Shown piece after piece: positions 1 to 12,117 of a stretch of DNA of 22,579 nt. The notes under the pieces were generated by a model. The model did not search any database, was not told where the DNA came from, and worked only from the letters and a program-made list of their open reading frames with translations. The DNA comes from HK-STAS-PATE-2 sp035906575 (GTDB lineage Bacteria > Patescibacteriota > Patescibacteriia > 2-12-FULL-60-25): positions 1 through 22,579 of the forward strand of contig JAMIEW010000077.1 in NCBI GenBank assembly GCA_035906575.1, given 5' to 3'. The position numbers and the translations under genes were made by a program. Numbering within the stretch: position 1 is the stretch's first letter; the number at the start of each line of letters is the position of its first letter.

Positions 1-5311
<5,311 letters not shown>

Positions 5312-5316
5312 CCACG

Positions 5317-5346
5317 TTGAATACAAAAAATATTCTGTGCTATACT
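5317..5346 (+). promoter_or_regulatory. Promoter of the LytR-C gene
   Basis: TTGAAT (5317-5322), an 18-base spacer and TATACT (5341-5346), preceded by TGC as an extended -10. The -10 box ends 11 bases before the ATG at 5358, so transcription would start about 5 bases upstream of the start codon. Confidence 0.75.
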
Positions 5347-5357
5347 AAAACCAATCT

Positions 5358-6155
5358 ATGATGAAACGCGCTCCTTCTTCTGCGGCAAAAGCTGCTGCAC
5401 CGGCTGTCCAAGAAGCTTCACGTGCTGCACGTGCTTTGCCATTCTTGTTTGCTCTCCTTATCTTGGTGCTTATTGGCGCCTATATCTACAAGGCTAAAAC
5501 CAACCGCGTAATGGTAGGTGGCAATAATACCGAAGTTACTCAAGGTGACGCTCGCGAGATGCAGGCCCTGATTAACAAGGTCTCGTCTATTGTTTCTGTT
5601 AATGCAGACGAGATCCCGTCTATTGCAACGATTGAAGACATCTCATTAGTGCGTGCCCAAAACCCGATCCTCTATCGCGGGGCACAAAACGGTGACCGTT
5701 TATTGGTCTGGGCAGACAAAGCGGTTGTCTATTCAACCTCTGAGCAAAAAGTGCTCTCGGTCATGCCGCTTATCAAAGATCAGGGTGATATTCAATACGT
5801 TGAGCGTCTCATCTCGGCATTGAATAGCAATCAGACATCGGTGACCTCGACGCCGTCAACGGCGACCTCTACGGCAGTCATCACGAGCCCAACCATTGAA
5901 GTGCGTAATGGTACACCTACGGCCGGCCGTGCACGTGCGATATCCGACGGGCTTAAAACAGCTGGCTTTAACACAACCACACCTGCAGACGCCCTTAAAA
6001 AAGATTATGCGAAGACGGTTATCTTTGTGGCGAATACGAATATCGATCAGACCGTCATCGATCGCTTAAAGCAGTCGGTAAATGGTGATATCGTCACCGC
6101 CTTGCCCGGCGAAGCCGCCGCAAAAACCGACATTGTTGTCATTATTGGTGGTTAA
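5358..6155 (+). CDS. Membrane-anchored LytR C-terminal domain protein
   Basis: 265 residues. A short basic N-terminus is followed by one hydrophobic segment (about residues 26-45, ending in YIYK), giving a single membrane anchor with the rest probably outside. A Ser/Thr-rich linker at about residues 155-172 leads into a LytR_C-type domain (about 175-265) with the pattern IEVRNGTPTAGRARAISDGL, then KTVIFVANTN, ending DIVVIIGG. LytR_C is an accessory domain of cell-wall polymer transferases; the LCP catalytic domain is absent, so the protein is a stand-alone domain whose biochemical role is unknown. The region between (about 50-155) is not recognised. The start is ATG 5358, close behind an extended -10 promoter and without a Shine-Dalgarno; ATG 5361 is an alternative. 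A hairpin terminator follows at 6176. Confidence 0.85.
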   Translation: MMKRAPSSAAKAAAPAVQEASRAARALPFLFALLILVLIGAYIYKAKTNRVMVGGNNTEVTQGDAREMQALINKVSSIVSVNADEIPSIATIEDISLVRAQNPILYRGAQNGDRLLVWADKAVVYSTSEQKVLSVMPLIKDQGDIQYVERLISALNSNQTSVTSTPSTATSTAVITSPTIEVRNGTPTAGRARAISDGLKTAGFNTTTPADALKKDYAKTVIFVANTNIDQTVIDRLKQSVNGDIVTALPGEAAAKTDIVVIIGG

Positions 6156-6175
6156 GACCATTTCAAGAAACAAAG

Positions 6176-6197
6176 AATCCCAGAAATGGGATTTTTT
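6176..6197 (+). terminator. Rho-independent terminator after the LytR-C gene
   Basis: Stem AATCCCA / TGGGATT closed by a GAAA tetraloop, running into six T. It separates the LytR-C gene from the SpoIID promoter. An upstream ATG at 6186 lies inside this hairpin and is therefore not the SpoIID start. Confidence 0.85.
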
Positions 6198-6221
6198 GCT
6201 AGGTTGAGCAGAAAAGGTCGA

Positions 6222-6250
6222 TTGACAAAAGCGGTTTTTTGTGCTATTAT
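6222..6250 (+). promoter_or_regulatory. Strong promoter of the SpoIID gene
   Basis: Perfect TTGACA (6222-6227), a 17-base spacer and TATTAT (6245-6250) with an extended TGC. The ATG at 6264 lies 13 bases after the -10, giving a predicted untranslated leader of only about 6-7 bases. Confidence 0.85.
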
Positions 6251-6263
6251 AAGAGAGATTTGT

Positions 6264-8255
6264 ATGGATTCTCGCTCCTTTCGCTCAGTTTTTTCAGGCG
6301 GACGCCTAAAGCGCTCAGTAGCATTTGTGATGCTCTGGGCGCTTTTTGTTTCTCTTGTGCCTACCTCGGCGATTACGGCTTGGACGAGATCTGATTATGC
6401 GGCAAGCGTCATCATTGTTCATGCGCCATCGCTCATGAATCCGGGTAAAGAGGGTGAAGTCGAGATGGTCCTCAAAAATATCGGCAAAGCACCTTGGGAG
6501 AAGACCGGAGCTAACTTTGTTTCGCTTTATCACTATGATGGTGCCAAAAAGCTCGAGGTCTCGAGCCCTTTTGGTTCAAAAGGTTGGGATGCGGCTGATC
6601 GCCCTGCTAAGTTGCCTCTTGATCGTGTGAATCCGGGTGAGACGGTGTCATTGCGCTTTCCGTTGGTTGCTCCGACAAAGACGGGCGATTATCAGATGGA
6701 GTTTATCCTTGTTGCTGAAAACCTCGTTCGTATGGGTGGTGGTCGTGCCAAGTTTACGGTGCGTGTGACAGGTACGCCTGCTGCGACGTCCGCTTTGCCG
6801 CCAACCCCGACACAGGCTAGTGCACCCGCACCAAAACCAATTAGTATCCCAGAAAACGCCTCGGATGCTTCGTATGCTGGGTTCTTATTGTTGCGCTCTG
6901 ATCACGATATGACCGTGAGCGGTAATGGTCGCAAGCAGTTCTCATTTGGTTTTAAAAATAACGGTACCGCCACGTGGAGTTCTCGTACGGTAAAGGTCAG
7001 CGGTATTCAGCCTGCACTTGGTGATCGCTTGGGTTCGGTACGTGATGATTCATGGTTAGACGCGTCGACACCTATCAGTCTTACGGGTGCGACCAAGCCT
7101 GGTGAATTGGCTTTTGTGACGTTTACGCTCAAGGGCCCAGCAAAGGCCGGGACCTATCTCGCCGCTTTTCAGTTATATGCTGACAATAAGTCGGTAGACG
7201 GTGCTTTTGTTGAGATCCCTATCACGGTTACGAATGACGGTTATATTGCGCCCGAGACAACGAAGCCAACGCCTGCACCGACGCCAGCTCCGACCCCTAC
7301 ACCTGCTCCTACGCCGTCGACGGGTGGATTCGTTTTGAATCCGCAACCGCTTAATGGTGATGCCTCTTTATTGCCAGAACAACCAATGATTCGTGTCGGG
7401 CTTTTGAATCCTGAAGATTATGCGATGAGCGTGAAGGCGAGCCATATCCCGTTACAAGTCCTTAATAATGGTACGCAGATTTGTACGGTTGCCTTGAATG
7501 AATCTGTTGATGTTCAGTACAGCAAAGTAACGGGCAAATATACCTTATCTGGTGCAAGTTGTGGCACGATCTCATCAACGACGTGGTACGTTTTGCGCGC
7601 CACCGACGGGATCTCGCCAATCACCCTTTCTGATTATGTACGCCCAGTGAGCTGGTTGCCGGGTGCCAATGACAATACGTTTAGAGGCCAGCTTGAGCTT
7701 CGCTATGCAAGCAAACCGGATGAAATCTGGGTCATTAATGAATTGCCTGTTGAATGGTATTTGAAAGGTATCGCTGAAACGTCGAACGTCAGCCCCGCAC
7801 AATATCAGCGCGCGCTTCTCACCGGTGCTCGCACCTATGCGATGTATCACGTGAACCGTGGCACAAAACATGCGGCACAAAACTTTACCGTTGATGCAAC
7901 CTATGACCAGGTCTATCGCGGTTATGGACACGAATCACGAACGCCAACCATTAGCGCCTCGGTTGATGCCACACGCGGACAAATCGTAACCTATAACAAT
8001 AAGCTCGCGATAACGCCGTACTTCTCTCGTTCAGATGGTCGTACACGTAATTATGAAGATGTCTGGGGCGGTCAGCCGATTGATTGGTTGAAGGCGGTCA
8101 ATGCTCCGGGTGATGAAGGCAAAACCCTTTGGGGTCACGGCGTCGGTCTCTCAGCATCGAGTGCTCTCTATATGGACGCAACCCTTGGTAAAAACTACGA
8201 GCAAATTCTCAAACAGTTTTATACGGGGATTGAATTGCGAAAGGCTTACAAATAA
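6264..8255 (+). CDS. Secreted SpoIID-domain protein with two NBR1/FW-like Ig domains
   Basis: 663 residues from ATG 6264. The frame is open further upstream, but an ATG at 6186 lies inside the preceding terminator and the promoter sits at 6222-6250. Parts: signal peptide or anchor (about 16-38, after a basic stretch); two Ig-like domains resembling the next-to-BRCA1/FW family (about 40-169 and 203-324, each with an N-x-G-x-(A)-x-W core and an (N/K)PGE step); a Pro/Thr/Ala linker (330-353); then a SpoIID-like region (375-660) with IRVGL, NELPVEWYLKGIAE (Glu505 matches the catalytic Glu of SpoIID) and GHGVGLS (His625). SpoIID is a lytic transglycosylase that cuts peptidoglycan glycan strands, so a cell-wall remodelling role outside the membrane is likely. 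The last 12 residues are FYTGIELRKAYK, and a relic of the same ending lies 2.2 kb downstream. Genes at 8275, 9646 and 10520 follow closely with no clear terminator. Confidence 0.88.
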   Translation: MDSRSFRSVFSGGRLKRSVAFVMLWALFVSLVPTSAITAWTRSDYAASVIIVHAPSLMNPGKEGEVEMVLKNIGKAPWEKTGANFVSLYHYDGAKKLEVSSPFGSKGWDAADRPAKLPLDRVNPGETVSLRFPLVAPTKTGDYQMEFILVAENLVRMGGGRAKFTVRVTGTPAATSALPPTPTQASAPAPKPISIPENASDASYAGFLLLRSDHDMTVSGNGRKQFSFGFKNNGTATWSSRTVKVSGIQPALGDRLGSVRDDSWLDASTPISLTGATKPGELAFVTFTLKGPAKAGTYLAAFQLYADNKSVDGAFVEIPITVTNDGYIAPETTKPTPAPTPAPTPTPAPTPSTGGFVLNPQPLNGDASLLPEQPMIRVGLLNPEDYAMSVKASHIPLQVLNNGTQICTVALNESVDVQYSKVTGKYTLSGASCGTISSTTWYVLRATDGISPITLSDYVRPVSWLPGANDNTFRGQLELRYASKPDEIWVINELPVEWYLKGIAETSNVSPAQYQRALLTGARTYAMYHVNRGTKHAAQNFTVDATYDQVYRGYGHESRTPTISASVDATRGQIVTYNNKLAITPYFSRSDGRTRNYEDVWGGQPIDWLKAVNAPGDEGKTLWGHGVGLSASSALYMDATLGKNYEQILKQFYTGIELRKAYK

Positions 8256-8277
8256 CAAAACATAGCAAAATAGTATG
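8217..8277 (+). repeat. Leader repeat copy A (SpoIID 3' end plus start region)
   Basis: The last 12 SpoIID codons, its TAA and the short A-rich leader up to the next ATG. The stretch GCTTACAAATAACAAAA (8244-8260) recurs exactly at 10498-10514. Confidence 0.8.
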
Positions 8278-9603
8278 AGTATGAAGGGGATGAAAGAGCG
8301 GTTCGGAAAATTTTCAAAAATCGCTGGTTTTGTGACGGGTATGGCGATGTCGAATGTTGCCGCAGCGCAACCAGAGGCCGTTTCTCAAGAGACGAGTCAT
8401 GAGGTCGCTGAGGCATCAGATCAAGAAACCGAACATGTCGAGCGTTTGAGCTTCACAAATACACAAGCCTATGTAGAGCAAATGCGCTCGGATATTGATC
8501 GTTATATCAATCAAGAAGCGCGTTATATTTATGACTTGCGTAGGGGAGAAGATATTCTGGCCTTAAAATATCAAGGTTCGGGTTTTGTTGAATTTCGCCT
8601 CAATGAACAAGGCCAAGCAATACCGACACGGATAGATGGAACAATCGATAATACAAGCGATGGAGGGCGTCAGTTATTGAATTTTTTAAGAACGAATGTT
8701 GGTATATCGAACCTGTACCTCGTTCAAAACAACGTCAATGTTGATGAGGTTATGGGTCAAAGACATCTGTCATCGGATTATTACGGTTTACAGATTTTAG
8801 AGATGCACCATGATACGCCCATGGTCATCGAGTCGTATACAGGCAGTGAACGCAATCTTGTTGTTGGTGCTGGATTCAGTGAAGAAGAGGCGCTTATAAA
8901 TGCTCTTCGTAATCTTATACCGATGGGTACTGCTTACTACACTGAATTGCCTCATGAAATAAACTCAGCAACCCTCACCGATGGTGAGAGAAATGGAGCT
9001 TACAACATTACTCGTTCTGGTCTTGAGATGGCATTAGTCGACGTTAAGATCGAGAGAATAGAACATGATAATCAAGGCGTATTTACTGCATTCGTGTCTG
9101 CAAGCAACGGTCAGGTGGATTACAGCCAAGTGGACTTGCATTCTCAGGACAATCCCCCAGAACTCTTTACTGCCGAAGGTTTTGATGCCGTTGATTATCA
9201 ACAAAGATTGATCTTACGAAATCGGTTAGGGGCACACAGTAGTAGTCAGGGTTCGGCAGATCTTCTTGCTAATGTTGGTTCGGCAACCGATGTGGGTATT
9301 GATATCATCAATGAGCGTCGAGCGAGATCAGGGATGCCATTAACCCAGCTCACACCAGCAACAGAGCAGCGCGTTAATGCATCAATCAGCCGTGCCGTGA
9401 GAGTACGAGAGGCGCTTGCTGCTAATGGTGCTGATGCCTATTCGGGTCCTAGATCCGGTGCTGCCCTAAGAGGCCGTGCGATGAATGTACGTATAGGTAC
9501 AGATACGACAGATAGTACAGCGTATCAATTAAGAAGAAGGGATGCGTCGCAAGATTCTGAGGATTCAGAATACGTAGATACGACAGATGGTACCGAGGAT
9601 TAA
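8275..9603 (+). CDS. Secreted protein of unknown function A
   Basis: 442 residues, family not recognised. Basic N-terminus, hydrophobic stretch (about 14-28) and AAAQ at 29-32 form a good Sec signal peptide. The mature part is acidic, without obvious metal or catalytic motifs, and ends in an Asp/Glu/Ser-rich tail. A segment at about residues 199-285 (E-rich helix, then SGLEMALVDVKIERI and a strand ending SASNGQV) can be aligned by eye with the C-terminal part of the next gene product, suggesting distant paralogues. The start is ATG 8275, 19 bases after the SpoIID stop, in an A-rich leader without Shine-Dalgarno; ATG 8281 or 8290 are in frame. Likely cotranscribed with SpoIID. Confidence 0.75.
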   Translation: MSMKGMKERFGKFSKIAGFVTGMAMSNVAAAQPEAVSQETSHEVAEASDQETEHVERLSFTNTQAYVEQMRSDIDRYINQEARYIYDLRRGEDILALKYQGSGFVEFRLNEQGQAIPTRIDGTIDNTSDGGRQLLNFLRTNVGISNLYLVQNNVNVDEVMGQRHLSSDYYGLQILEMHHDTPMVIESYTGSERNLVVGAGFSEEEALINALRNLIPMGTAYYTELPHEINSATLTDGERNGAYNITRSGLEMALVDVKIERIEHDNQGVFTAFVSASNGQVDYSQVDLHSQDNPPELFTAEGFDAVDYQQRLILRNRLGAHSSSQGSADLLANVGSATDVGIDIINERRARSGMPLTQLTPATEQRVNASISRAVRVREALAANGADAYSGPRSGAALRGRAMNVRIGTDTTDSTAYQLRRRDASQDSEDSEYVDTTDGTED

Positions 9604-9607
9604 TCAA

Positions 9608-9649
9608 GATTGAATAAAATTAGGCTAATAAATAACAAAAATACTATGA
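9608..9649 (+). repeat. Leader repeat copy B
   Basis: Starts GATTGAAT like copy A and continues AGGCTAATAAATAAC. AAATAACAAAAATACTATGA (9630-9649) is identical to 10504-10523 in copy C, including the start codon. Confidence 0.7.
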
Positions 9650-10467
9650 AATTTGAACAACCGATGTCTAATGGTGCTGAAGCAAAAGCTGAAGCCGAAC
9701 AAAAGAAACTAGAAAAGCCCCTTAAGCGCATTTCTCGCTTCAGTCATTTTTTCGGTGGGGCGATGTCTCTCCTGGCTGCTACGCAAAATGCGTTAGCACA
9801 AGAAACTCCAAGGGTAGATGTTTATGACATTACTGAGCCTACGCAAGAAGTCCCTCTCGATGAATTGCGTCGCATCATGGATTCTGAGCTTGCGATGTTC
9901 CGTAGCAATGAAGCTTTGGAGGAGGAGGGTCCAGGAATGACCAATGTCTATGAAGCTTCTTCTTTAGTACACTTAGGCCGCCGTGGCGCCGTGCGAGCTA
10001 CTCCAGAAGTGGTGACTTCGTATGGCTCGGCTGATGCTTTAAGGGCGCTTGAAGGACATACGATCGAAGTATCGTCTTTTGGAGGCGAGCTAACACGAAC
10101 CATTGATCAATCTAGCTCACTTATTTCTGAAACGTATTTGAGCCAGAGAATGCGCGTATTAGATATTGATTCATCCATTCAGGTTGAGCCTACGGGTCGT
10201 GTGCGCACGGTTACCGGCCAAGCATCAACACTTGAAATTGCTCTCGCTGTTGCTTTTGAGCACCTTTCTGAAGGTGTTGGTCAACTTGGCAGAGAACGGC
10301 ATACCTATGTTGCTGAAGCGGGCGAAACACAGGAGCGTCTTCACACCAATTCACAGATTCATAATGGTATCGCTATCAACGTCGATATCACAGCCATTAC
10401 TCAATTACCGAATGGTGAGTTTCAAGTCTCTATCTCTGCGGACGAAGGAAGAATCGTAGAAGAGTAA
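9646..10467 (+). CDS. Secreted protein of unknown function B
   Basis: 273 residues from ATG 9646, chosen because the repeated leader ends exactly at this ATG; an in-frame TTG at 9610 would only add leader sequence. A charged N-region (about 34 residues) precedes a hydrophobic stretch (about 35-46) and ALAQ at 50-52, so the protein is probably exported by Sec. The mature part has no motif I recognise. Its C-terminal third (about 190-272) resembles the middle of protein A: an Ala-rich helix, then GIAINVDITAITQLPNGEFQ and a short ending. The signal peptides also share a pattern (RFxxFSxxxG and a terminal AQ). A function in the envelope is all that can be inferred. Confidence 0.75.
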   Translation: MKFEQPMSNGAEAKAEAEQKKLEKPLKRISRFSHFFGGAMSLLAATQNALAQETPRVDVYDITEPTQEVPLDELRRIMDSELAMFRSNEALEEEGPGMTNVYEASSLVHLGRRGAVRATPEVVTSYGSADALRALEGHTIEVSSFGGELTRTIDQSSSLISETYLSQRMRVLDIDSSIQVEPTGRVRTVTGQASTLEIALAVAFEHLSEGVGQLGRERHTYVAEAGETQERLHTNSQIHNGIAINVDITAITQLPNGEFQVSISADEGRIVEE

Positions 10468-10470
10468 TGA

Positions 10471-10509
10471 TTTTATACAGGTATCGAATTAAGAAAAGCT
10501 TACAAATAA
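10471..10509 (+). pseudogene. Relic of a second spoIID 3' end
   Basis: Read in frame, this stretch encodes FYTGIELRKAYK and TAA, exactly the 12-residue C-terminus of the SpoIID protein at 8217-8255. Six codons differ (ACG/ACA, GGG/GGT, ATT/ATC, TTG/TTA, CGA/AGA, AAG/AAA) and every change is synonymous. It starts abruptly three bases after the stop of the preceding gene, and nothing upstream matches SpoIID. Confidence 0.8.
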
Positions 10510-10523
10510 CAAAAATACTATGA
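10471..10523 (+). repeat. Leader repeat copy C
   Basis: The spoIID-tail relic plus AAATAACAAAAATACTATGA at 10504-10523. It differs from copy A by a roughly 9-base gap between the stop and the ATG. Confidence 0.75.
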
Positions 10524-11251
10524 CAAATGAACAAAATAAAGGTACGAACGAAGCGGCAGTAGAAAATAGTCCAAATGCGATAATCGTTGGGATTCATGAG
10601 CTGGGTGAAAAGAGGCTCATTACTCCTGATCAAGCGAGTGTTAGCGAAAAGGCTGTAAAGAATAAAGATTATGCTCTAGTGGCTAATCGAGCCCTGACTC
10701 AAGGCACAGATCCAGAGCTCCTTAATCGCACGGTTCCTGAATCCGTAAATAAAGTTGCTGATAAGCTTGGCTTAACGCCTGAGCAGGCAACCGAGGCTAT
10801 CGCATTAGCACATCAACGTGGTCCGGGCGCTCTCAGTGTGGATTCATCTGAAGAGTGGTTGTGGTTGGTATTAGCAAAGCACTCGGCAGATGAATCTAAA
10901 GCAAATAATGATCCGGCAAAAACGTTAGCGGATACCGCGCGCAAGATTGTTGCCTTTGAGCAGTATGCCAATCAGGCCGCTGACCCAATGGGTGACGCTA
11001 AAGCCTTTCGCGGTGAGATGTTAGAGAAGGTGCAGCCTACGGGCATGGCGCCACTCGGTGCAAATATCCCATTGTATGAATCTGATCTCGGATTCTATGC
11101 CGCCTATCGAACGGGTCATGCGATCGCCGCCGTAAAGAGCGCCGATGGCCTCGTCTTCTACGGCACAGATGGTTCGATTGATTTAGAGAAAGCTGGGATC
11201 AAGGTTGATAAAGTTCTCTCGCCGACATTCGGTATCGTGTTTCCAGAATAA
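10520..11251 (+). CDS. Cytoplasmic hypothetical protein
   Basis: 243 residues, not recognised. No signal peptide or membrane segment. The N-terminal ~40 residues are polar and probably disordered. The middle (about 45-160) is Ala-rich and helical, with TPEQATEAIALAH reading like a short helix-turn-helix or UBA-like unit, and EEWLWLVLAKHSADE. The C-terminal part (about 180-243) is predicted alpha/beta with repeated Gly (GFYAAYRTGHAIAAVKSADG). The start is ATG 10520 at the end of leader copy C. Four other features suggest a separate history: no signal peptide, the preceding relic of spoIID, the same leader, and a strong terminator region downstream. Confidence 0.75.
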   Translation: MTNEQNKGTNEAAVENSPNAIIVGIHELGEKRLITPDQASVSEKAVKNKDYALVANRALTQGTDPELLNRTVPESVNKVADKLGLTPEQATEAIALAHQRGPGALSVDSSEEWLWLVLAKHSADESKANNDPAKTLADTARKIVAFEQYANQAADPMGDAKAFRGEMLEKVQPTGMAPLGANIPLYESDLGFYAAYRTGHAIAAVKSADGLVFYGTDGSIDLEKAGIKVDKVLSPTFGIVFPE

Positions 11252-11320
11252 CAAAACCCCCACCAAAGCCCCCTACCCCCGGCAGCCATAGCTATTGGGT
11301 ATAAGGTCTATGTCTACCGA

Positions 11321-11350
11321 CCCCTTCCCATGCTTGCGGAAGGGGTTTGT
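11321..11350 (+). terminator. Hairpin after the 10520 gene
   Basis: ACCCCTTCC pairs imperfectly with the G-rich run ending at about 11346, followed by only a weak T stretch. It is the left-arm hairpin of the inverted repeat. Confidence 0.5.
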
Positions 11351-11382
11351 GGTTTCTATTGAATTCAGAATCTGAAGGTAAG

Positions 11383-11422
11383 AAAAAACCCCTTCCACAA
11401 ATGTGGGAAGGGGTGGTTTTTT
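11383..11422. terminator. Bidirectional terminator between converging genes
   Basis: AAAAAACCCCTTCC-ACA pairs with TGT-GGGAAGGGG and is followed by TGGTTTTTT, with one bulged base. T tracts occur on both strands, so it can end clpP transcription (minus) and the 10520 gene (plus). Confidence 0.8.
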
Positions 11423-11485
11423 CTACACCATAAACCCAATACCGTAGAAAGAAACCGGGGTAGGGGGTTAGGCGAGGTGTTTTTA

Positions 11486-12079
11486 TTAGGTTGATTTGGT
11501 AATCACTTTATCCACGAGGCCGTAGCTCATTGCTTCTTTTGCCTCCATGAAGTTATCGCGTTCGGTATCTTGTTCGATACGCTTCAATGGTTGGCCGGTA
11601 TGCTTGGCGAGAATCTTGTTGAGGTTTTCTCTGGTGCGAAGAATATGCTCGGCATGGATCTTGATATCTGAGGCCTGACCCTGCGCGCCGCCAAGAACCT
11701 GGTGGATCATGACTTCGGCATTAGGGAGAGCAAAGCGTTTGCCCTTGGCACCACCTGAGAGAAGCACAGCGCCCATCGAAGCGGCCATACCGATACAGAT
11801 GGTCTGTACGTCTGGTTTGATGAGCTGCATGGCATCGTAGATCGCGAGGCCGGCTGTTACGGAGCCACCAGGGGAGTTGATATAGAGTTTAATGTCTTTT
11901 TCGCTATCTTGGCTTTCAAGAAAAAGCAGCTGAGCAACCACGATATTCGCGACATCATCGTCGATCGCTGTACCTAAAAAGATGATGCGATCTTTAAGAA
12001 GACGCGAGTAGATATCGTAGGCACGCTCGCCGGCATGGGTTTTTTCGATGACGGTTGGGATGAGAAAGCTGTTCTGCAT
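11486..12079 (-). CDS. clpP: ATP-dependent Clp protease proteolytic subunit
   Basis: 197 residues, normal ClpP length. The full catalytic triad is present: Ser101 in GMAASMGA, His126 in MIHQ and Asp175 in ERDNFM. The N-terminus matches the usual start (LIPTVIEKTHAGERAYDIYSR), and NSPGG(S) at 68-73 forms the oxyanion region. ClpP assembles into a tetradecameric chamber that degrades proteins fed by ClpX or other AAA unfoldases; none of these is in the window. A sigma70-like promoter lies directly upstream, and the predicted transcript starts within a few bases of the ATG. Confidence 0.97.
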   Translation of the reverse strand: MQNSFLIPTVIEKTHAGERAYDIYSRLLKDRIIFLGTAIDDDVANIVVAQLLFLESQDSEKDIKLYINSPGGSVTAGLAIYDAMQLIKPDVQTICIGMAASMGAVLLSGGAKGKRFALPNAEVMIHQVLGGAQGQASDIKIHAEHILRTRENLNKILAKHTGQPLKRIEQDTERDNFMEAKEAMSYGLVDKVITKST

Positions 12080-12087
12080 ATGGCTAC

Positions 12088-12116
12088 AGGATACCCTGAT
12101 GAGAATTAGCAGTCAA
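12088..12116 (-). promoter_or_regulatory. clpP promoter
   Basis: On the minus strand TTGACT (12116-12111), a 17-base spacer and TATCCT (12093-12088). The -10 ends 8 bases before the clpP ATG. It begins immediately after the stop codon of the upstream gene. Confidence 0.75.
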
Positions 12117-12117
12117 A

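Larger units (their letters stand above)
11262..11480. repeat. Large imperfect inverted repeat with two hairpins
   Basis: The left arm (about 11262-11347, plus strand) and the right arm (about 11383-11480, minus strand) are copies of one element. Shared in the same order are CCCCCTACCCC(C)GG, TATTGGGT-x-TA-x-GG, and ACCCCTTCCCA followed by a G-rich complement. Each arm holds its own hairpin, and they lie between converging genes. Between the arms (11348-11382) nothing else is apparent. Confidence 0.75.

Noticed and set aside
6186..6263. Longer start (26 extra codons) for the SpoIID gene
   Set aside because: The ATG at 6186 lies inside a terminator, and the promoter at 6222-6250 is downstream of it.
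9610..9645. TTG start for gene B
   Set aside because: It would translate the repeated leader; ATG 9646 ends the leader in all three copies.
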